Source: Oceanicaulis alexandrii DSM 11625 (lineage in GTDB: Bacteria; Pseudomonadota; Alphaproteobacteria; Caulobacterales; Maricaulaceae). From it: 64,000 nt of DNA. The notes beneath the pieces were generated by a model, which did not search any database, was not told the DNA's origin, and worked only from the letters and a program-made list of their open reading frames with translations. Position numbers and translations under genes: made by a program. Within the stretch, counting starts at the first letter, position 1, and the number at the start of each line of letters is the position of its first letter. Positions 28,938 to 38,788 of this stretch are shown one piece after another. The stretch covers positions 372,001 to 436,000 of the forward strand of contig NZ_ATUP01000001.1 in the NCBI RefSeq assembly GCF_000420265.1, read 5' to 3'.

Positions 28938-29886
28938 TGGCCTCACGCTTCACCCCGGTCAGGGTCAGAAGCGGCGCCGCCACGAAGATTGACGAATAGG
29001 TGCCCACGCCCACGCCCCAGATCAACGCCAGCGCGAAGCCTTCGAGTGCAGGGCCGCCAATCACCGCCATGGCGACGATGGCGATCAGGGTGGTGCCCGA
29101 GGTCAGGATGGTGCGCGACAGGGTGGAGTTGATGGCGCCATTGAGCACGTCCACGGTGGGACGCGTCTTGAACTTTCGGAAGTCCTCGCGGATCCGGTCA
29201 TAGACGATCACGGTGTCGTTCATCGAATAGCCCACAATCGTCAGGATCGCGGCGATGGTGGACAGGTTGAATTCAAGCTGGGTGATGGCGAAGAAACCAA
29301 TGGTCGCGATCACGTCATGGATCAGCGCCAGCACGGCGCCCACCGAATACTGCCATTCGAACCGGAACCAGATGTAGATCAGCATCAAGAACAGGGCGAC
29401 GCCGATAGACGTGGCGCCGGCGACCACCAGTTCACCCGAGACTTGCGGGCTCAGGGATTCGGTTTTCTGAAAGACGATGCCCGGAAACGCCTCTTCAAGC
29501 GCGAGGGACACCATCTGGCGAACCGCCTGTTGCGCTTCAGCGTCATTGGCGACGGTATAGCCCTCGATCTCGTTCACACGCTCGGAGGAAACCAGCCCCA
29601 CGCGCACCAGAGCCTCGTCTTCAGCGCCAAAGCCCTGAACCTGGACATCACCCAGATCCAGACCCGACAGGACTTCGCGCAGCGCGCCAGTGTCGGCAGG
29701 GCCTTGGGTTTTCACTTCGATGGCGGTGCCGCCTCGAAAATCAATGCCGAAATTGAGTCCCAGCGTCGCGAAAGCTGTAATAGACCCCAGGATCAGCGCC
29801 ACCGAGATAAAAAACGCGACCAGGCGCGCCTTGATGAAAGGCACTGCGGTGTCTGTGGGAATGAGGCGGACGAGTGCAAGCGACAT
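28903..29886 (-). CDS. secF: Protein translocase subunit SecF
   Basis: SecF works with SecD and YajC to drive late steps of Sec-dependent export with the proton motive force. The 327 residues show the N-terminal helix, the periplasmic domain with GLNFGIDFRGGTAIEV, and the C-terminal helices with GYSMNDTVIVYDRIREDFRK and NSTLSRTILTSGTTLIA. Length and six-helix layout are typical. It lies 12 nt downstream of secD. Confidence 0.98.
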   Translation of the reverse strand: MSLALVRLIPTDTAVPFIKARLVAFFISVALILGSITAFATLGLNFGIDFRGGTAIEVKTQGPADTGALREVLSGLDLGDVQVQGFGAEDEALVRVGLVSSERVNEIEGYTVANDAEAQQAVRQMVSLALEEAFPGIVFQKTESLSPQVSGELVVAGATSIGVALFLMLIYIWFRFEWQYSVGAVLALIHDVIATIGFFAITQLEFNLSTIAAILTIVGYSMNDTVIVYDRIREDFRKFKTRPTVDVLNGAINSTLSRTILTSGTTLIAIVAMAVIGGPALEGFALALIWGVGVGTYSSIFVAAPLLTLTGVKREANEDGNGGALAP

Positions 29887-29898
29887 GATCGCCTCCCC

Positions 29899-31533
29899 TT
29901 ACATGGCCAGAGATTTCGGCCGGGCCATACGCAGCCAGGTCGAAATCAGAAGACGTGAGAACACAAAAGCGGTGAAGACCGAGGTCAGGATGCCGATGCC
30001 CAGCGTCACGGCGAAGCCGCGCACAGGACCCGCACCCAGCATGTACAGAACCGACGCTGCGATCAGGGTGGTGATGTTGGCGTCCAGAATGGCCGACAGG
30101 GCGCGCGAATACCCGGCTTCGAAGGCCGTGGTCACTGTTCGTCCCAATCGGTACTCCTCCCTGACCCGTTCAAAGATCAGCACATTGGCGTCCACCGCCA
30201 TGCCGATGGTCAGCACGATCCCGGCGATGCCCGGCAAGGTCAGCGTCGCCTGAAGCCCGGACAGCGCGCCCAGCAGCAACAAGATGTTCGCCAGCAGCGC
30301 CATGGTCGAAACAATGCCGAAGAAGCCGTAGGCGAGCGCCATGAACACGATCACCAGTCCGAAGCCGATCAGTACCGCCGTCTCGCCGCGCGCGACGGAG
30401 TCAGCGCCCAGGCTCGCGGTGACGGTGCGTTGCTCCACCGGGGTCAGGCGCGCCGGCAGGGCGCCGGCGTTGAGCATGTTGGACAGGTCAGTGGCCGATT
30501 GCAGCGTGAAGCCGCCCTCGATGATGCCCGAGCCGCCGGTGATGGCGCTGCGGATCACCGGAGCGGAGATGATGGTGTCATCGAGCACGATGGCGAAGCG
30601 GCGGCCCCGGTTCTGGGTCGTCGCTTCCGCGAAAGAGCGGGCGCCGGAGGTGTTGAAGCGGAAGCTCACGGCAGGCTGGCCGTTCTGATCGAACGCCTGA
30701 CCGGCGTTCACCAGCTGCTCGCCAGTGACCAGCGCGCGGCGCTGAACGGCCAGATAGGGCTCGCCCGAACGTTCGGACGGCAGGATCATGACGCCGGGGG
30801 GCGTGCGGCCCGTTCCGTCAGGATTGATGGTGATCCCCTCCTCCACCATGTGGAAGGTCAGACGCGCCGTGGTGCCCACCAGGTCGATAATGCGTTGCGG
30901 ATCGCTTTCGCCCGGCACCTGAACGAGAACCCGGTCCTCGCCCTGACGGGCGATATTGGGCTCGGTGGTGCCGGTGGAGTCCACCCGGCGACGGATGACC
31001 TCGATGGACTGGGTGACGGTGCGCTGACGCACGGCGTCCAGCGCGGCTTCGGTGATGCCCAGACGGATCGTGCGGTCGTCATCGCCCTGGTTGATGGTCA
31101 GGGTCTGGGTCATGCCCTGCCCGCCCGTGGCGGTGGTGATCGGCTCGTTGAGCTCTTCCAGACGCTCCAGAGCGCGGTCCATGTCTTCCGGGCGAGACAA
31201 GCGAACGATGACCTGGCCTTCCACGACCGCCGGCGAGCCGGCGATCAGGATGGGCGGATCTTCACGCAGCGCGCTGCGTGCATCGTCTTGCAGGTTCTCC
31301 AGCCGCTCCTGCCGGACTTCCTCCATATCCACCTGGAAAACCAGATGCGAGCCCCCGCGCAAATCGAGACCCAGATTGATCGTCTTGTGCGGCAGAACCG
31401 TAAAGACGCCCTTGGGTTCGCCGTTGGCGTCCAGACGGACGCTCTCAGGCACGAAATTGGGCAAGGTGAACAGAAGGCCGATCAGGATGACGAGGGTGAC
31501 GACCGTCGTCTTCCAGGGAGCGAAATACAGCAT
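29899..31533 (-). CDS. secD: Protein translocase subunit SecD
   Basis: SecD pairs with SecF in the Sec translocon. The 544-residue protein has the first helix (VVTLVILIGLLFTLPNFV), the signature INLGLDLRGGSHLVFQVD, a large periplasmic domain with the P1 base and head regions, and a five-helix C-terminal bundle with GMAVDANVLIFERVREE and EAGYSRALSAILDANITTL. The order yajC-secD-secF is standard; spacing to yajC is 62 nt. Confidence 0.98.
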   Translation of the reverse strand: MLYFAPWKTTVVTLVILIGLLFTLPNFVPESVRLDANGEPKGVFTVLPHKTINLGLDLRGGSHLVFQVDMEEVRQERLENLQDDARSALREDPPILIAGSPAVVEGQVIVRLSRPEDMDRALERLEELNEPITTATGGQGMTQTLTINQGDDDRTIRLGITEAALDAVRQRTVTQSIEVIRRRVDSTGTTEPNIARQGEDRVLVQVPGESDPQRIIDLVGTTARLTFHMVEEGITINPDGTGRTPPGVMILPSERSGEPYLAVQRRALVTGEQLVNAGQAFDQNGQPAVSFRFNTSGARSFAEATTQNRGRRFAIVLDDTIISAPVIRSAITGGSGIIEGGFTLQSATDLSNMLNAGALPARLTPVEQRTVTASLGADSVARGETAVLIGFGLVIVFMALAYGFFGIVSTMALLANILLLLGALSGLQATLTLPGIAGIVLTIGMAVDANVLIFERVREEYRLGRTVTTAFEAGYSRALSAILDANITTLIAASVLYMLGAGPVRGFAVTLGIGILTSVFTAFVFSRLLISTWLRMARPKSLAM

Positions 31534-31595
31534 GGGGCTCTCAAGCGTCCGGCGACGCCGGGCCGAGAGCCCGACGCCGGAATGTCAGTCAGGCC

Positions 31596-31964
31596 TTAGT
31601 CGGAAGACTTGGCGTCGGCGGCGTCATTGGCCGGCTCGGTGCGCGTGCGCACTTCCATGATCGTGTGCTTGAGCACTTTGACCCGGACGCCCTCAGCCAG
31701 TTCGACCGTGGCTTCAGCGTCAGCGACACGCGTCACCTTGCCGATCATGCCGCCGGAGGTGACGACTTCATCGCCTTTGCGCAGACCTTCGACCATCTCA
31801 CGATGCGCTTTGGCTTTCTGCTGCTGTGGACGGATCAGCAGGAAGTAGAAGACCACGAAGATCAGGATGAACGGGGCGAACTGCATGAGCATGGGCACGA
31901 GCCCGCCCTGTGCGCCAGAAGCGGCGGCGGTGGCGAGGAAGACAGAGTCAGTCGCGGAAAACAT
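31596..31964 (-). CDS. yajC: Preprotein translocase subunit YajC
   Basis: A 122-residue single-pass membrane protein and accessory partner of SecDF. The helix FAPFILIFVVFYFLLIRPQQ is followed by KAHREMVEGLRKGDEVVTSGG and a small beta domain, exactly as in the family. The acidic/Ala-rich C-terminal tail (RTEPANDAADAKSSD) is variable. It begins the yajC-secD-secF unit, 109 nt downstream of the LysM/M23 gene. Confidence 0.97.
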   Translation of the reverse strand: MFSATDSVFLATAAASGAQGGLVPMLMQFAPFILIFVVFYFLLIRPQQQKAKAHREMVEGLRKGDEVVTSGGMIGKVTRVADAEATVELAEGVRVKVLKHTIMEVRTRTEPANDAADAKSSD

Positions 31965-32073
31965 GGCGGCTCCGGTAAAAACGAGCGATTAAGGTTGCCG
32001 GAATATATCGGTGTCCGCGCCGCATGCAACAAGACCCGACGGTATGTCGTCACCTGATTTACTCAGTCAGGCG

Positions 32074-32988
32074 CTATCTTGCGGGCAAAACCTGCATTGG
32101 ATCGACCGGACTGACGCCGCGCCGCACCTCGAAATGAAGCGCCGTGCGGGTCTCAGAGCCCGACGCGCCTGCATCAGCGATGTGCTGACCGGCCGTGACC
32201 TGATCGCCCACGCTGACACGCAAAATCGAATTGAGGCCATAGGCCGTCACCCAGTTATTGGCGTGACGGACAAGCACAAGCTCGCCATAGCCCTGCAGCT
32301 CATTGCCGGCGTAAACAACCTCGCCGTCCGCAGCGGCGCGAACCGGGTCACCCAGGCGCGCCGCGATGCGGATGCCATCGATCCGGCTGCCCTCTGCGCC
32401 GCCATAAGGGGTGATGATCTGGCCTTGCAGCGGCCATTGGAAGCTGGGCGCATTGGCGGTGGAGGCCTGAGGCGGCGCACTGGCGCGGCGCGGCGGCGGA
32501 TCGGACCGCGCAGTGGAACCGCTGTTTGCGACCGGCGGCCGGGCCTGCGCCACAGACCGAGCCGGCCCTCTGACAGAGAGGTCCTGCCCCGGATAGATCG
32601 TGTAGGGACGGCGCAGACCGTTCATCTGCGCCAGCTCGTCCGTGCTCATGCCGTGCGCCAGGGCAATCCGGTACAGATTGTCCCCCCGACGCACGGTATA
32701 GACGGACGGTCCTGGCAAACGCAGGCTCTGCCCGGTGCGCAGAGGGTACGGTTCGCGCAGATTGTTCTCAGCCGCCAGGTCCGTCACTGACGCGCCGCAG
32801 CGCTGAGCTATGGCGAACAGCGTATCGCCAGGGCGCACGGTGACGCTGCGGCCGCAGCTGGCCGTCGCGCGCGCCGATGCGCCCGCCCCATGTTCAATAG
32901 GTGCAGGCGCGCGCAAAGGCGCTGCGCAAGCGGACAACATAACCGCTACGCCCAGTCCCAATACACGTGTGCGCATCATAGGGCGCAT
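32074..32988 (-). CDS. NlpD-like lipoprotein with two LysM domains and a degenerate M23 domain
   Basis: The 304-residue product has a lipoprotein signal (AVMLSAC) and two LysM repeats (VTVRPGDTLFAIAQRCGAS and YTVRRGDNLYRIALAHGMS) that bind peptidoglycan. An M23 fold follows from about residue 175 (FQWPLQGQIITPYGG). The metal ligands are mostly missing: the HxxxD site reads SRIDGIRIAA, and the first His of HxH is replaced (TAYGLNSI), while HFEVRRG remains. This is the state seen in NlpD/EnvC-type amidase activators, so a regulatory role in septal peptidoglycan splitting is likely. The position between pcm and yajC is conserved. Confidence 0.9.
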   Translation of the reverse strand: MRPMMRTRVLGLGVAVMLSACAAPLRAPAPIEHGAGASARATASCGRSVTVRPGDTLFAIAQRCGASVTDLAAENNLREPYPLRTGQSLRLPGPSVYTVRRGDNLYRIALAHGMSTDELAQMNGLRRPYTIYPGQDLSVRGPARSVAQARPPVANSGSTARSDPPPRRASAPPQASTANAPSFQWPLQGQIITPYGGAEGSRIDGIRIAARLGDPVRAAADGEVVYAGNELQGYGELVLVRHANNWVTAYGLNSILRVSVGDQVTAGQHIADAGASGSETRTALHFEVRRGVSPVDPMQVLPAR

Positions 32989-33054
32989 TCACCCCGTCCT
33001 GCCATGAACTCTGTTCCGGCAGAATGGCGGATGAGCGTTAACCGTGTGTTGACT

Positions 33055-33465
33055 TTAGCTGGCGTCTTCCGGCAGCTGAGCCAATTCCTCGAATTCACCG
33101 ATGCTGCAGCTGCCCACGACCGTGTTCGAACCCTGGTCCATCACACGCACAATCTCGCCCTGGCAGAGCTGAGCGCCCGGCACGCTATAGCTGATATAGG
33201 TGAACGGCCGTGTCGCCGAGCGACAGCCGCGACCAACACGGGTCAGATAGGTGTCGCGGTTTTTTGTGGTCACGAGCCAAGCGCTCTCATTGATCGTGTC
33301 GATTGTGTCGATACGCGTCAGGGAGAGGCAGGAGCGGCTCTCGCCGGTCAGCTCGTAGCCTTCAGGCACGAAAGGCGTTTCATCCATCGTGTCAGATTGA
33401 GACAGCGCGGCGCCAGTCATGACAAGCGAAGCGCTCAATGCCGTCAATGCAGCGGAAAGTTTCAT
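33055..33465 (-). CDS. Hypothetical secreted protein
   Basis: A 136-residue protein with a clear signal peptide (LTALSASLVMTGAALSQS). Start ATG 33465 is set by AAGGAG eight nt upstream. The mature region has four cysteines (SRSCLSL, GRGCRSA, AQLCQGE, GSCSIGE), suggesting two disulfides in the periplasm, and the strand-like segment SAWLVTTKNRDTYLTRVGRGC. No family name can be given with certainty. It is inserted between pcm and the NlpD-like gene on the same strand. Confidence 0.8.
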   Translation of the reverse strand: MKLSAALTALSASLVMTGAALSQSDTMDETPFVPEGYELTGESRSCLSLTRIDTIDTINESAWLVTTKNRDTYLTRVGRGCRSATRPFTYISYSVPGAQLCQGEIVRVMDQGSNTVVGSCSIGEFEELAQLPEDAS

Positions 33466-33568
33466 AGTGAGCTCCTTGTGTGACCGCGGGATAAACCCGA
33501 CAGCTTTCCCCAGTGAGGCGATCTTAACACATGCAATGGAGAAATCGGAGTTCGTTCTCTGGAAACTC

Positions 33569-34216
33569 TTAAAGCGCCCTGGCCTCGCCCGGCACCAGCG
33601 GCACGAAGCGCACGTCAAACAGGGCGGTTTCCGTCACTTCACCGTCTTCAGACTTGTCATAGCGCATGAGGGTCTGAACACTTCCGTTCTGCACCGGCGC
33701 GACGCAGATCCCGCCGGGCTTGAGCTGATCGAGCAAGGTATCGGGTCGGGCCGCCGCGGCGGCGGTGACGATGATGCGGTCAAACGGCGCCTGTTCGGGC
33801 CAGCCCAGCGAGCCATCCCCGATGCGTGTCACGATATTGGAGAGGCGCAAGGCGTTGAATCGCGCTTCGGCTTCCTTGGCCAGGGTGCGATAGCGCTCGA
33901 CCGTGTAGACGCGGCGCGCCAGACGCGCCAGCACAGCCGCCTGATATCCAGACCCTGTGCCGATTTCGAGCACCTTGCAGCGGTCATCGAGCTTCAGCGC
34001 TTCGGTCATCGCCGCCACCACGAAGGGTTGGGAGATGGTCTGACCGCAATCAATCGGCAAAGGCCGGTTTTCGAACGCCTGATCCGCGAACCCCTCAGGC
34101 ACGAAGATCTCACGCGGCGTGCGCTCGATCGCCATCAGCACCTGCTTGTCGGAGACGCCCGCCCGACGCAGCGCCATCACGAGCTGGATCATGCGTGTGT
34201 CGGGCGTGCCGGTCAT
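33569..34216 (-). CDS. pcm: Protein-L-isoaspartate O-methyltransferase
   Basis: Pcm methylates isoaspartyl residues in damaged proteins so they can revert to aspartate. The 215 residues contain the substrate loop [15 protein letters not shown] motif [17 protein letters not shown], and the later [11 protein letters not shown] and [11 protein letters not shown] motifs. It overlaps surE by 4 nt (ATGA), the classical surE-pcm coupling. A second, divergent PCMT-family gene lies near tolC at about 52.4 kb. Confidence 0.97.
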   Translation of the reverse strand: MTGTPDTRMIQLVMALRRAGVSDKQVLMAIERTPREIFVPEGFADQAFENRPLPIDCGQTISQPFVVAAMTEALKLDDRCKVLEIGTGSGYQAAVLARLARRVYTVERYRTLAKEAEARFNALRLSNIVTRIGDGSLGWPEQAPFDRIIVTAAAAARPDTLLDQLKPGGICVAPVQNGSVQTLMRYDKSEDGEVTETALFDVRFVPLVPGEARAL

Positions 34217-34998
34217 GGGTTCAACGTCTCTCCGAGCGCGTCTTTCAGACGGGTGCGGGCGTCATAATTGGTCAGGTCCAGATGCAACGGCGTGATCGAG
34301 ATCCGCCCTTCATACACCGCGCGCAAATCCGTTCCTACAGCCGGATCGGACAGCTTGCCGTTAAAGCCGAGCCAGTAATAGGCCCGCCCGCGCAGATCCA
34401 TACGCTCATCAGCGCGCAGCACGACCTGGTCTCGCTTGCCCTGGACAGTGACTTCAGAGCCAGCGACCTGATCGGGCGCCCGGTCGGGGAAGTTCACATT
34501 GAGCAGCGTGTTCTGGCTCCAGGGCGTGTCCAGCAGGGCCTTGAGGACACGCGGGCCATGCGCGCTCGCGGTTTCCCAGCGGATCTTGTCCCGCCCTTCA
34601 AAGCCATAAGCTTGCGACAGGGCGATGGAGCGCACGCCCATCTGAACGCCATGCATGGCGGCCGCGACCGTGCCGGACATGGTCACGTCATCGGCGATGT
34701 TCTGGCCCGAATTCACGCCCGACAACAACAAGTCAGGACGCCCATCCTTCATCAGGATGTCCATCGCCATATGCACGCAATCTGTCGGCGTGCCGGACAC
34801 GGAAAAGCGCTGATCGTCAAATTGCTCGACCCGCAAAGGCGCGTTCAGCGTCAAGGCGCGCCCCATGCCCGATTGCTCGTCAGCCGGCGCCACAACCCAC
34901 ACATCGTCGGAGACGGTGCGCGCGATCTCTTCCAGCACTTTCAGGCCCGGCGCGTGGATGCCGTCATCATTGACGAGCAGGATGCGGGGTCCGCTCAT
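34213..34998 (-). CDS. surE: 5'/3'-nucleotidase SurE
   Basis: SurE is a metal-dependent nucleoside monophosphatase linked to stationary-phase survival. The 261-residue product opens with the metal-binding [14 protein letters not shown], followed by [17 protein letters not shown], the [22 protein letters not shown] motif and LLNVNFPD. It overlaps serS and pcm by 4 nt on each side, so all three are translationally coupled. Confidence 0.98.
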   Translation of the reverse strand: MSGPRILLVNDDGIHAPGLKVLEEIARTVSDDVWVVAPADEQSGMGRALTLNAPLRVEQFDDQRFSVSGTPTDCVHMAMDILMKDGRPDLLLSGVNSGQNIADDVTMSGTVAAAMHGVQMGVRSIALSQAYGFEGRDKIRWETASAHGPRVLKALLDTPWSQNTLLNVNFPDRAPDQVAGSEVTVQGKRDQVVLRADERMDLRGRAYYWLGFNGKLSDPAVGTDLRAVYEGRISITPLHLDLTNYDARTRLKDALGETLNP

Positions 34999-36269
34999 GG
35001 CTCGATGACCTTCATGCCGCCCATATAAGGCTGCAGAGCTTCAGGGATGCGCACCGAGCCATCGGCCTGCTGGTGGTTTTCAAGGATCGCGACCAATGCC
35101 CGGCCCACGGCCAAGCCCGAACCATTGAGCGTATGCAGGAAGTCAGGCTTCTTCTCGCCGTCCTTGCGGTAGCGCGCATTCATCCGGCGCGCCTGGAAAT
35201 CACCGCAAGTCGAGCACGAGCTGATCTCGCGATAGGTGTTCTGGCTGGGCATCCAGACTTCAAGATCGTAGGTGCGGCGCGCGGAGAAGCCCATATCGCC
35301 GGTGCAAAGCTTCATCACCCGGTAGGGCAATTCCAGACGGCGCAGCACCATCTCGGCGCACTGGGTCATGCGCTCAAGCTCGTCTTCGGACTGCTCGGGC
35401 GTGGTGATCGACACCAGCTCCACCTTCAGGAACTGGTGCATGCGGATCAGGCCGCGCGTGTCGCGCCCCGCCGAGCCCGCTTCGGACCGGAAGCACGGCG
35501 TCAGCGCCGTCATGCGGATCGGGAAGCTGGCTTCCGCGTGGATGGAATCGCGCACCAGATTGGTCAGCGGCACTTCCGCAGTCGGGATAAGCCAACGGTC
35601 ATCCGTGGTGCGGAACAGGTCTTCGGCGAATTTGGGCAACTGGCCCGTGCCGAACAGGGCGTCATCGCGCACCATGTAAGGCACGGACGTTTCGCGATAG
35701 TCGTTTTCGGTCGTCTGAAGGTCGAGCATGAACTGACCCAGCGCCCGCTCCAGCCGCGCCAGCGGGCCTTGCAGCACCGCAAAGCGCGCGCCGGACATCG
35801 CGGCGGCGCGCTCGAAATCAAGGCCCAGACGTTCGCCCACGGTCACATGGTCGGCGACGTCAAAATCAAAGTCGCGAGGCTCGCCCCAGCCGCGCACTTC
35901 CTCGTTCTCGCTCTCATCCTTGCCCTCGGGCACATCGTCTGCGGGACGGTTGGGCAAAGCCGCAAGATGCTGGTTGAGCACTTCTTCTGCGGTGCGGGCC
36001 TCTTCAGACAGGCGCTCCATTTCCGCTTTGAGGCTCTCGACCTCAGAGCGCAATGCATTGAAGCGGTCTTCATCGCCCTGGGCTTTCGCCTTGCCGATCT
36101 CCTTGGACTTTGAGTTGCGCTCGGTCTCGATCTCCTGAAGGCGCGAGGTCGCTTCACGGCGGCGCGCGTCCAGATCAATCAGGCGCTGGGCTTGCGGCTC
36201 CACGCCGCGCAGGGCCATGGCGGCGTCAAAAGCCGCCGGCTCGTCGCGGATCAGACGGATGTCATGCAT
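34995..36269 (-). CDS. serS: Seryl-tRNA synthetase
   Basis: SerS charges tRNA-Ser and tRNA-Sec with serine. At 424 residues it has family length. The N-terminal coiled-coil arm ([19 protein letters not shown] to [16 protein letters not shown]) precedes the class II core with motif 2 ([21 protein letters not shown]), the [20 protein letters not shown] region, and motif 3 ([19 protein letters not shown]). Start ATG 36269 gives the usual [11 protein letters not shown]; the longer frame upstream is not family-like. Confidence 0.98.
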   Translation of the reverse strand: MHDIRLIRDEPAAFDAAMALRGVEPQAQRLIDLDARRREATSRLQEIETERNSKSKEIGKAKAQGDEDRFNALRSEVESLKAEMERLSEEARTAEEVLNQHLAALPNRPADDVPEGKDESENEEVRGWGEPRDFDFDVADHVTVGERLGLDFERAAAMSGARFAVLQGPLARLERALGQFMLDLQTTENDYRETSVPYMVRDDALFGTGQLPKFAEDLFRTTDDRWLIPTAEVPLTNLVRDSIHAEASFPIRMTALTPCFRSEAGSAGRDTRGLIRMHQFLKVELVSITTPEQSEDELERMTQCAEMVLRRLELPYRVMKLCTGDMGFSARRTYDLEVWMPSQNTYREISSCSTCGDFQARRMNARYRKDGEKKPDFLHTLNGSGLAVGRALVAILENHQQADGSVRIPEALQPYMGGMKVIEP

Positions 36270-36385
36270 GATAAAACTCAAAGGTCGAACGGTGAAATGG
36301 AACCCGCGTGATACTCGCGCAGGCTTCCATCGTCCACACTTCAAATGGATGTGCGTGCGCAGTTTACACCGCGAGCAAGCCGCCG

Positions 36386-37192
36386 TCAGGCGTCGTCTTC
36401 GTCCGGTTTGCGCTCGACCAGCTTCACCGCCAGGATCGACAGGCCGTACAGCCCGAACATGGCCCCCGCCAGGAAGAGCTGGCTGATCGGGTCGGGCGGC
36501 GTCACGAAAGCGGCGAAGGCGGCGATGCCCACCAGGGCGAATTTCCAGAACCGGATCAGATCACCCGAGGTGATGATCCCGGCCTTGCCCAGAAGCGACA
36601 ACAAGACCGGAAGCTGGAAACTGATCCCGAAGGCCAGCGCCAGCGTGGTGACCAGATTGAGGTATTCAGACACCCGGGTCAGAAGCTGGATGCTGGCGCG
36701 TCCCTCCTGCCCGATCTGCTCCTGTCCCAGAGCAAAGCTCATCACGAAGGGCAGGATGACATAATAAACAAACGCCATCCCCGCCGCGAACAGCAGCGGC
36801 GAAGCCAGCAGAAACGGCGCAAAAGCGAGGCGTTCATTCTTATAGAGGCCCGGCCGCACAAACGCCCAGACCTGATAGGCGAGCACCGGGAAGGCCAGCA
36901 CGATCGCGCCGAACAGGGCGAGCTTGAGTTTGACGAAGAAAAACTCGAGCGGCGCGGTGAATATCAGCTGCAGGTCCAGCGCGTCGCCGCGCACCTGACG
37001 CGCCGCATCTTCAAACGGCACCAGAAGCACATTGTAGATCCATTCGGCGAACACGAAACAGATGGCAAAGCCCACGACCACAGCGGCCAAGGACCAGATC
37101 AGCCGGTCGCGCAATTCCTCGAGATGCGCCATGAGCGGCGCGCGCGAGGACTCCACCTCGTCGTCATGCTCAAGCTGGGGCGAATCCATCAC
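36386..37192 (-). CDS. tatC: Sec-independent protein translocase TatC
   Basis: TatC binds twin-arginine signal peptides and nucleates the Tat translocon. The 268-residue protein has the N-terminal [17 protein letters not shown] motif, six transmembrane segments, the [18 protein letters not shown] loop and [19 protein letters not shown]. It overlaps tatB by 4 nt. The kelch protein at 12.9 kb, with a twin-arginine-like signal, may be a client. Confidence 0.98.
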   Translation of the reverse strand: MMDSPQLEHDDEVESSRAPLMAHLEELRDRLIWSLAAVVVGFAICFVFAEWIYNVLLVPFEDAARQVRGDALDLQLIFTAPLEFFFVKLKLALFGAIVLAFPVLAYQVWAFVRPGLYKNERLAFAPFLLASPLLFAAGMAFVYYVILPFVMSFALGQEQIGQEGRASIQLLTRVSEYLNLVTTLALAFGISFQLPVLLSLLGKAGIITSGDLIRFWKFALVGIAAFAAFVTPPDPISQLFLAGAMFGLYGLSILAVKLVERKPDEDDA

Positions 37193-37620
37193 CCCTCTCC
37201 GGTCTTGGTGGATTTGGCGTCAGACGGCTCAGGAATATCAGAAGCGTCAGGAGCCTCAGGATCCGGAGCCAGGGCTTCACCCGGCTGAGGCTTCGGGTCC
37301 GCCATCGGGCGGGCCGTGCGCGGATGGGGGCGGTCCTCCATATCGCGCATCATCTCCGTATCGGTTTCCAGGAATTCGCGCTCGATATCCTTGATCGGAT
37401 TGTTGGATTTGAGCGAGCTGATTTCCTTGCGCAATTCGGCGAGCTCCGCCTCGCGGCCCAGCTCGTCAAAACTGCGTTGGAACTCGCGCGCCGTAGCGCG
37501 GATCTGGCCGATCATCTTGCCGACCCGGCGCACCATGAGGGGCAAGTCCTTGGGACCCACCACCACCAGCGCCAGAATGACGATGACGATCAGCTCCTGA
37601 AAACCAAAGGCCGGGTTCAT
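37189..37620 (-). CDS. tatB: Sec-independent protein translocase TatB
   Basis: A 143-residue single-helix membrane protein that forms the substrate receptor with TatC. The N-terminus has FGFQELIVIVILALVVVGPKDLP with the conserved Glu and the Gly-Pro hinge, then an amphipathic helix (MVRRVGKMIGQIRATAREFQRSFDELGREAELAELRKEI) and a Pro/Glu-rich tail. It lies 3 nt from tatA and overlaps tatC by 4 nt. Confidence 0.97.
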   Translation of the reverse strand: MNPAFGFQELIVIVILALVVVGPKDLPLMVRRVGKMIGQIRATAREFQRSFDELGREAELAELRKEISSLKSNNPIKDIEREFLETDTEMMRDMEDRPHPRTARPMADPKPQPGEALAPDPEAPDASDIPEPSDAKSTKTGEG

Positions 37621-37623
37621 GGC

Positions 37624-37872
37624 CTAGCCTCCGGTGCGCTCGTCCTCGCGGGTGGATTGGCCATCCTGCGCGCCACCCTCCTCAAGGGCTGCGGAGGCGG
37701 AGTTCGACGAGGATTTTTCATCGTCCTTGTCGCCATCATCGCGCAAGCCCTTGCGGAACTCGGTGACGCCCTTGGCCAGATCGCCCATCAGGCCCGAAAT
37801 CTTGCCCCGGCCGCCAAACAGCAGCACCAGCAGAACGACAACGATCAGAATGCCGGTCCAATGCGCACCCAT
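37624..37872 (-). CDS. tatA: Twin-arginine translocase subunit TatA
   Basis: The 82-residue protein forms the Tat pore. A short N-terminus leads into the helix [16 protein letters not shown], the [18 protein letters not shown] hinge and amphipathic helix, and an acidic Ser/Asp-rich tail. Start ATG 37872 is chosen because AAGGAGAG is 6 nt upstream; a start 18 nt earlier overlaps that ribosome site. It is first in tatABC, 145 nt downstream of scpB. Confidence 0.97.
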   Translation of the reverse strand: MGAHWTGILIVVVLLVLLFGGRGKISGLMGDLAKGVTEFRKGLRDDGDKDDEKSSSNSASAALEEGGAQDGQSTREDERTGG

Positions 37873-38017
37873 GAGACGCTCTCCTTGCAAACACTGTCTG
37901 ATACGCTGAACGCGGCAGGCCGCGCGGGGCGCTCAGTTCTCACTTCACTAGAGGATATAAGCGCCGGGGTCCAATCACCCCGTCAGCTACGGCTCGACAT
38001 TTCAGTGACACGCGCCG

Positions 38018-38788
38018 TCAGTCCTCAGGCTCGTCGCCTTCCAGAAAATCCATATGGAACTGGGCGGCTTCATCCTCGCTGAACAGATCCTCGTCCGCAT
38101 CAGGCAACACATGGCCTGCGGACGGAATGGAGAAGTCCGGCGGCAGGCGGCTGGAGAGCAGCCCCGCCGCTTTGAGATCCGAGACGCCGGGCAGATCCGA
38201 CAGGTTCGCCAGCCCGAAATAATCCATGAACGCGTCCGTCACGCCATAGGTGACAGGGCGCCCCGGCGTACGCCGACGCCCGCGCAGGCGAATCCACTTC
38301 ATTTCCAGCAATTGGTCGAGCGTGCCGCGTGACACCGCCACGCCGCGAATCTCTTCGATCTCAGCGCGGGTGACCGGCTGGTGATAGGCGATGATGGCGA
38401 GGGTTTCGAGCGCAGCCTGCGACAGCTTGCGCGGCTCTTCGCGCTCAGTGCGCAAAAGCCATCCCAAGTCTTCAGCGGTCTGAAACCGCCAGCGCCCGCC
38501 CACTTCCACAAGGTTCACCCCCGCATCGGCGTATTTGGCCTGCAGCGCATTGATCAGGCCGCGCACGTCAGTGTCGTCCGGCAGACGCGCGCGCAAGGTG
38601 TCGAGATCAAGCGGCTCGGAGGCGGCGAACAGCAGCGCTTCCACGATGCGCAGCAATTCCGGCTCGTTATCAATCGCCAGCCGGACGCCAGGCGGTCCGG
38701 CGTCTCCGGCGGGAATCGCCTGGGCCTGGGCGCGCAGCGCCTTGATCGCTTCGGCGATCGGGTCGTTATCGTCTTCAGCCATGCTCAC
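38018..38788 (-). CDS. scpB: Segregation and condensation protein ScpB
   Basis: ScpB is a winged-helix (kite) subunit of the SMC-ScpAB condensin that compacts and segregates chromosomes. The 256 residues contain RIVEALLFAASEPLDLDTLRARLP, ETLAIIAYHQPVTRAEIEEIRGV and a second winged helix ending YGVTDAFMDYFGLANLSDLPG. The C-terminus is acidic. It overlaps scpA by 14 nt. Confidence 0.97.
   Translation of the reverse strand: MSMAEDDNDPIAEAIKALRAQAQAIPAGDAGPPGVRLAIDNEPELLRIVEALLFAASEPLDLDTLRARLPDDTDVRGLINALQAKYADAGVNLVEVGGRWRFQTAEDLGWLLRTEREEPRKLSQAALETLAIIAYHQPVTRAEIEEIRGVAVSRGTLDQLLEMKWIRLRGRRRTPGRPVTYGVTDAFMDYFGLANLSDLPGVSDLKAAGLLSSRLPPDFSIPSAGHVLPDADEDLFSEDEAAQFHMDFLEGDEPED

Noticed and set aside
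33039-33053. TTAA-N7-TTGA, a near match to the CtrA site TTAA-N7-TTAA, upstream of the NlpD-like gene
   Set aside because: One mismatch, overlap with the stop of the neighbouring gene, and no second half-site; too weak to call.
33119-33140. A tRNA T-loop-like GTTCGAACC sequence
   Set aside because: It lies inside the secreted hypothetical gene at 33055-33465 and no acceptor, D or anticodon arm can be built around it.
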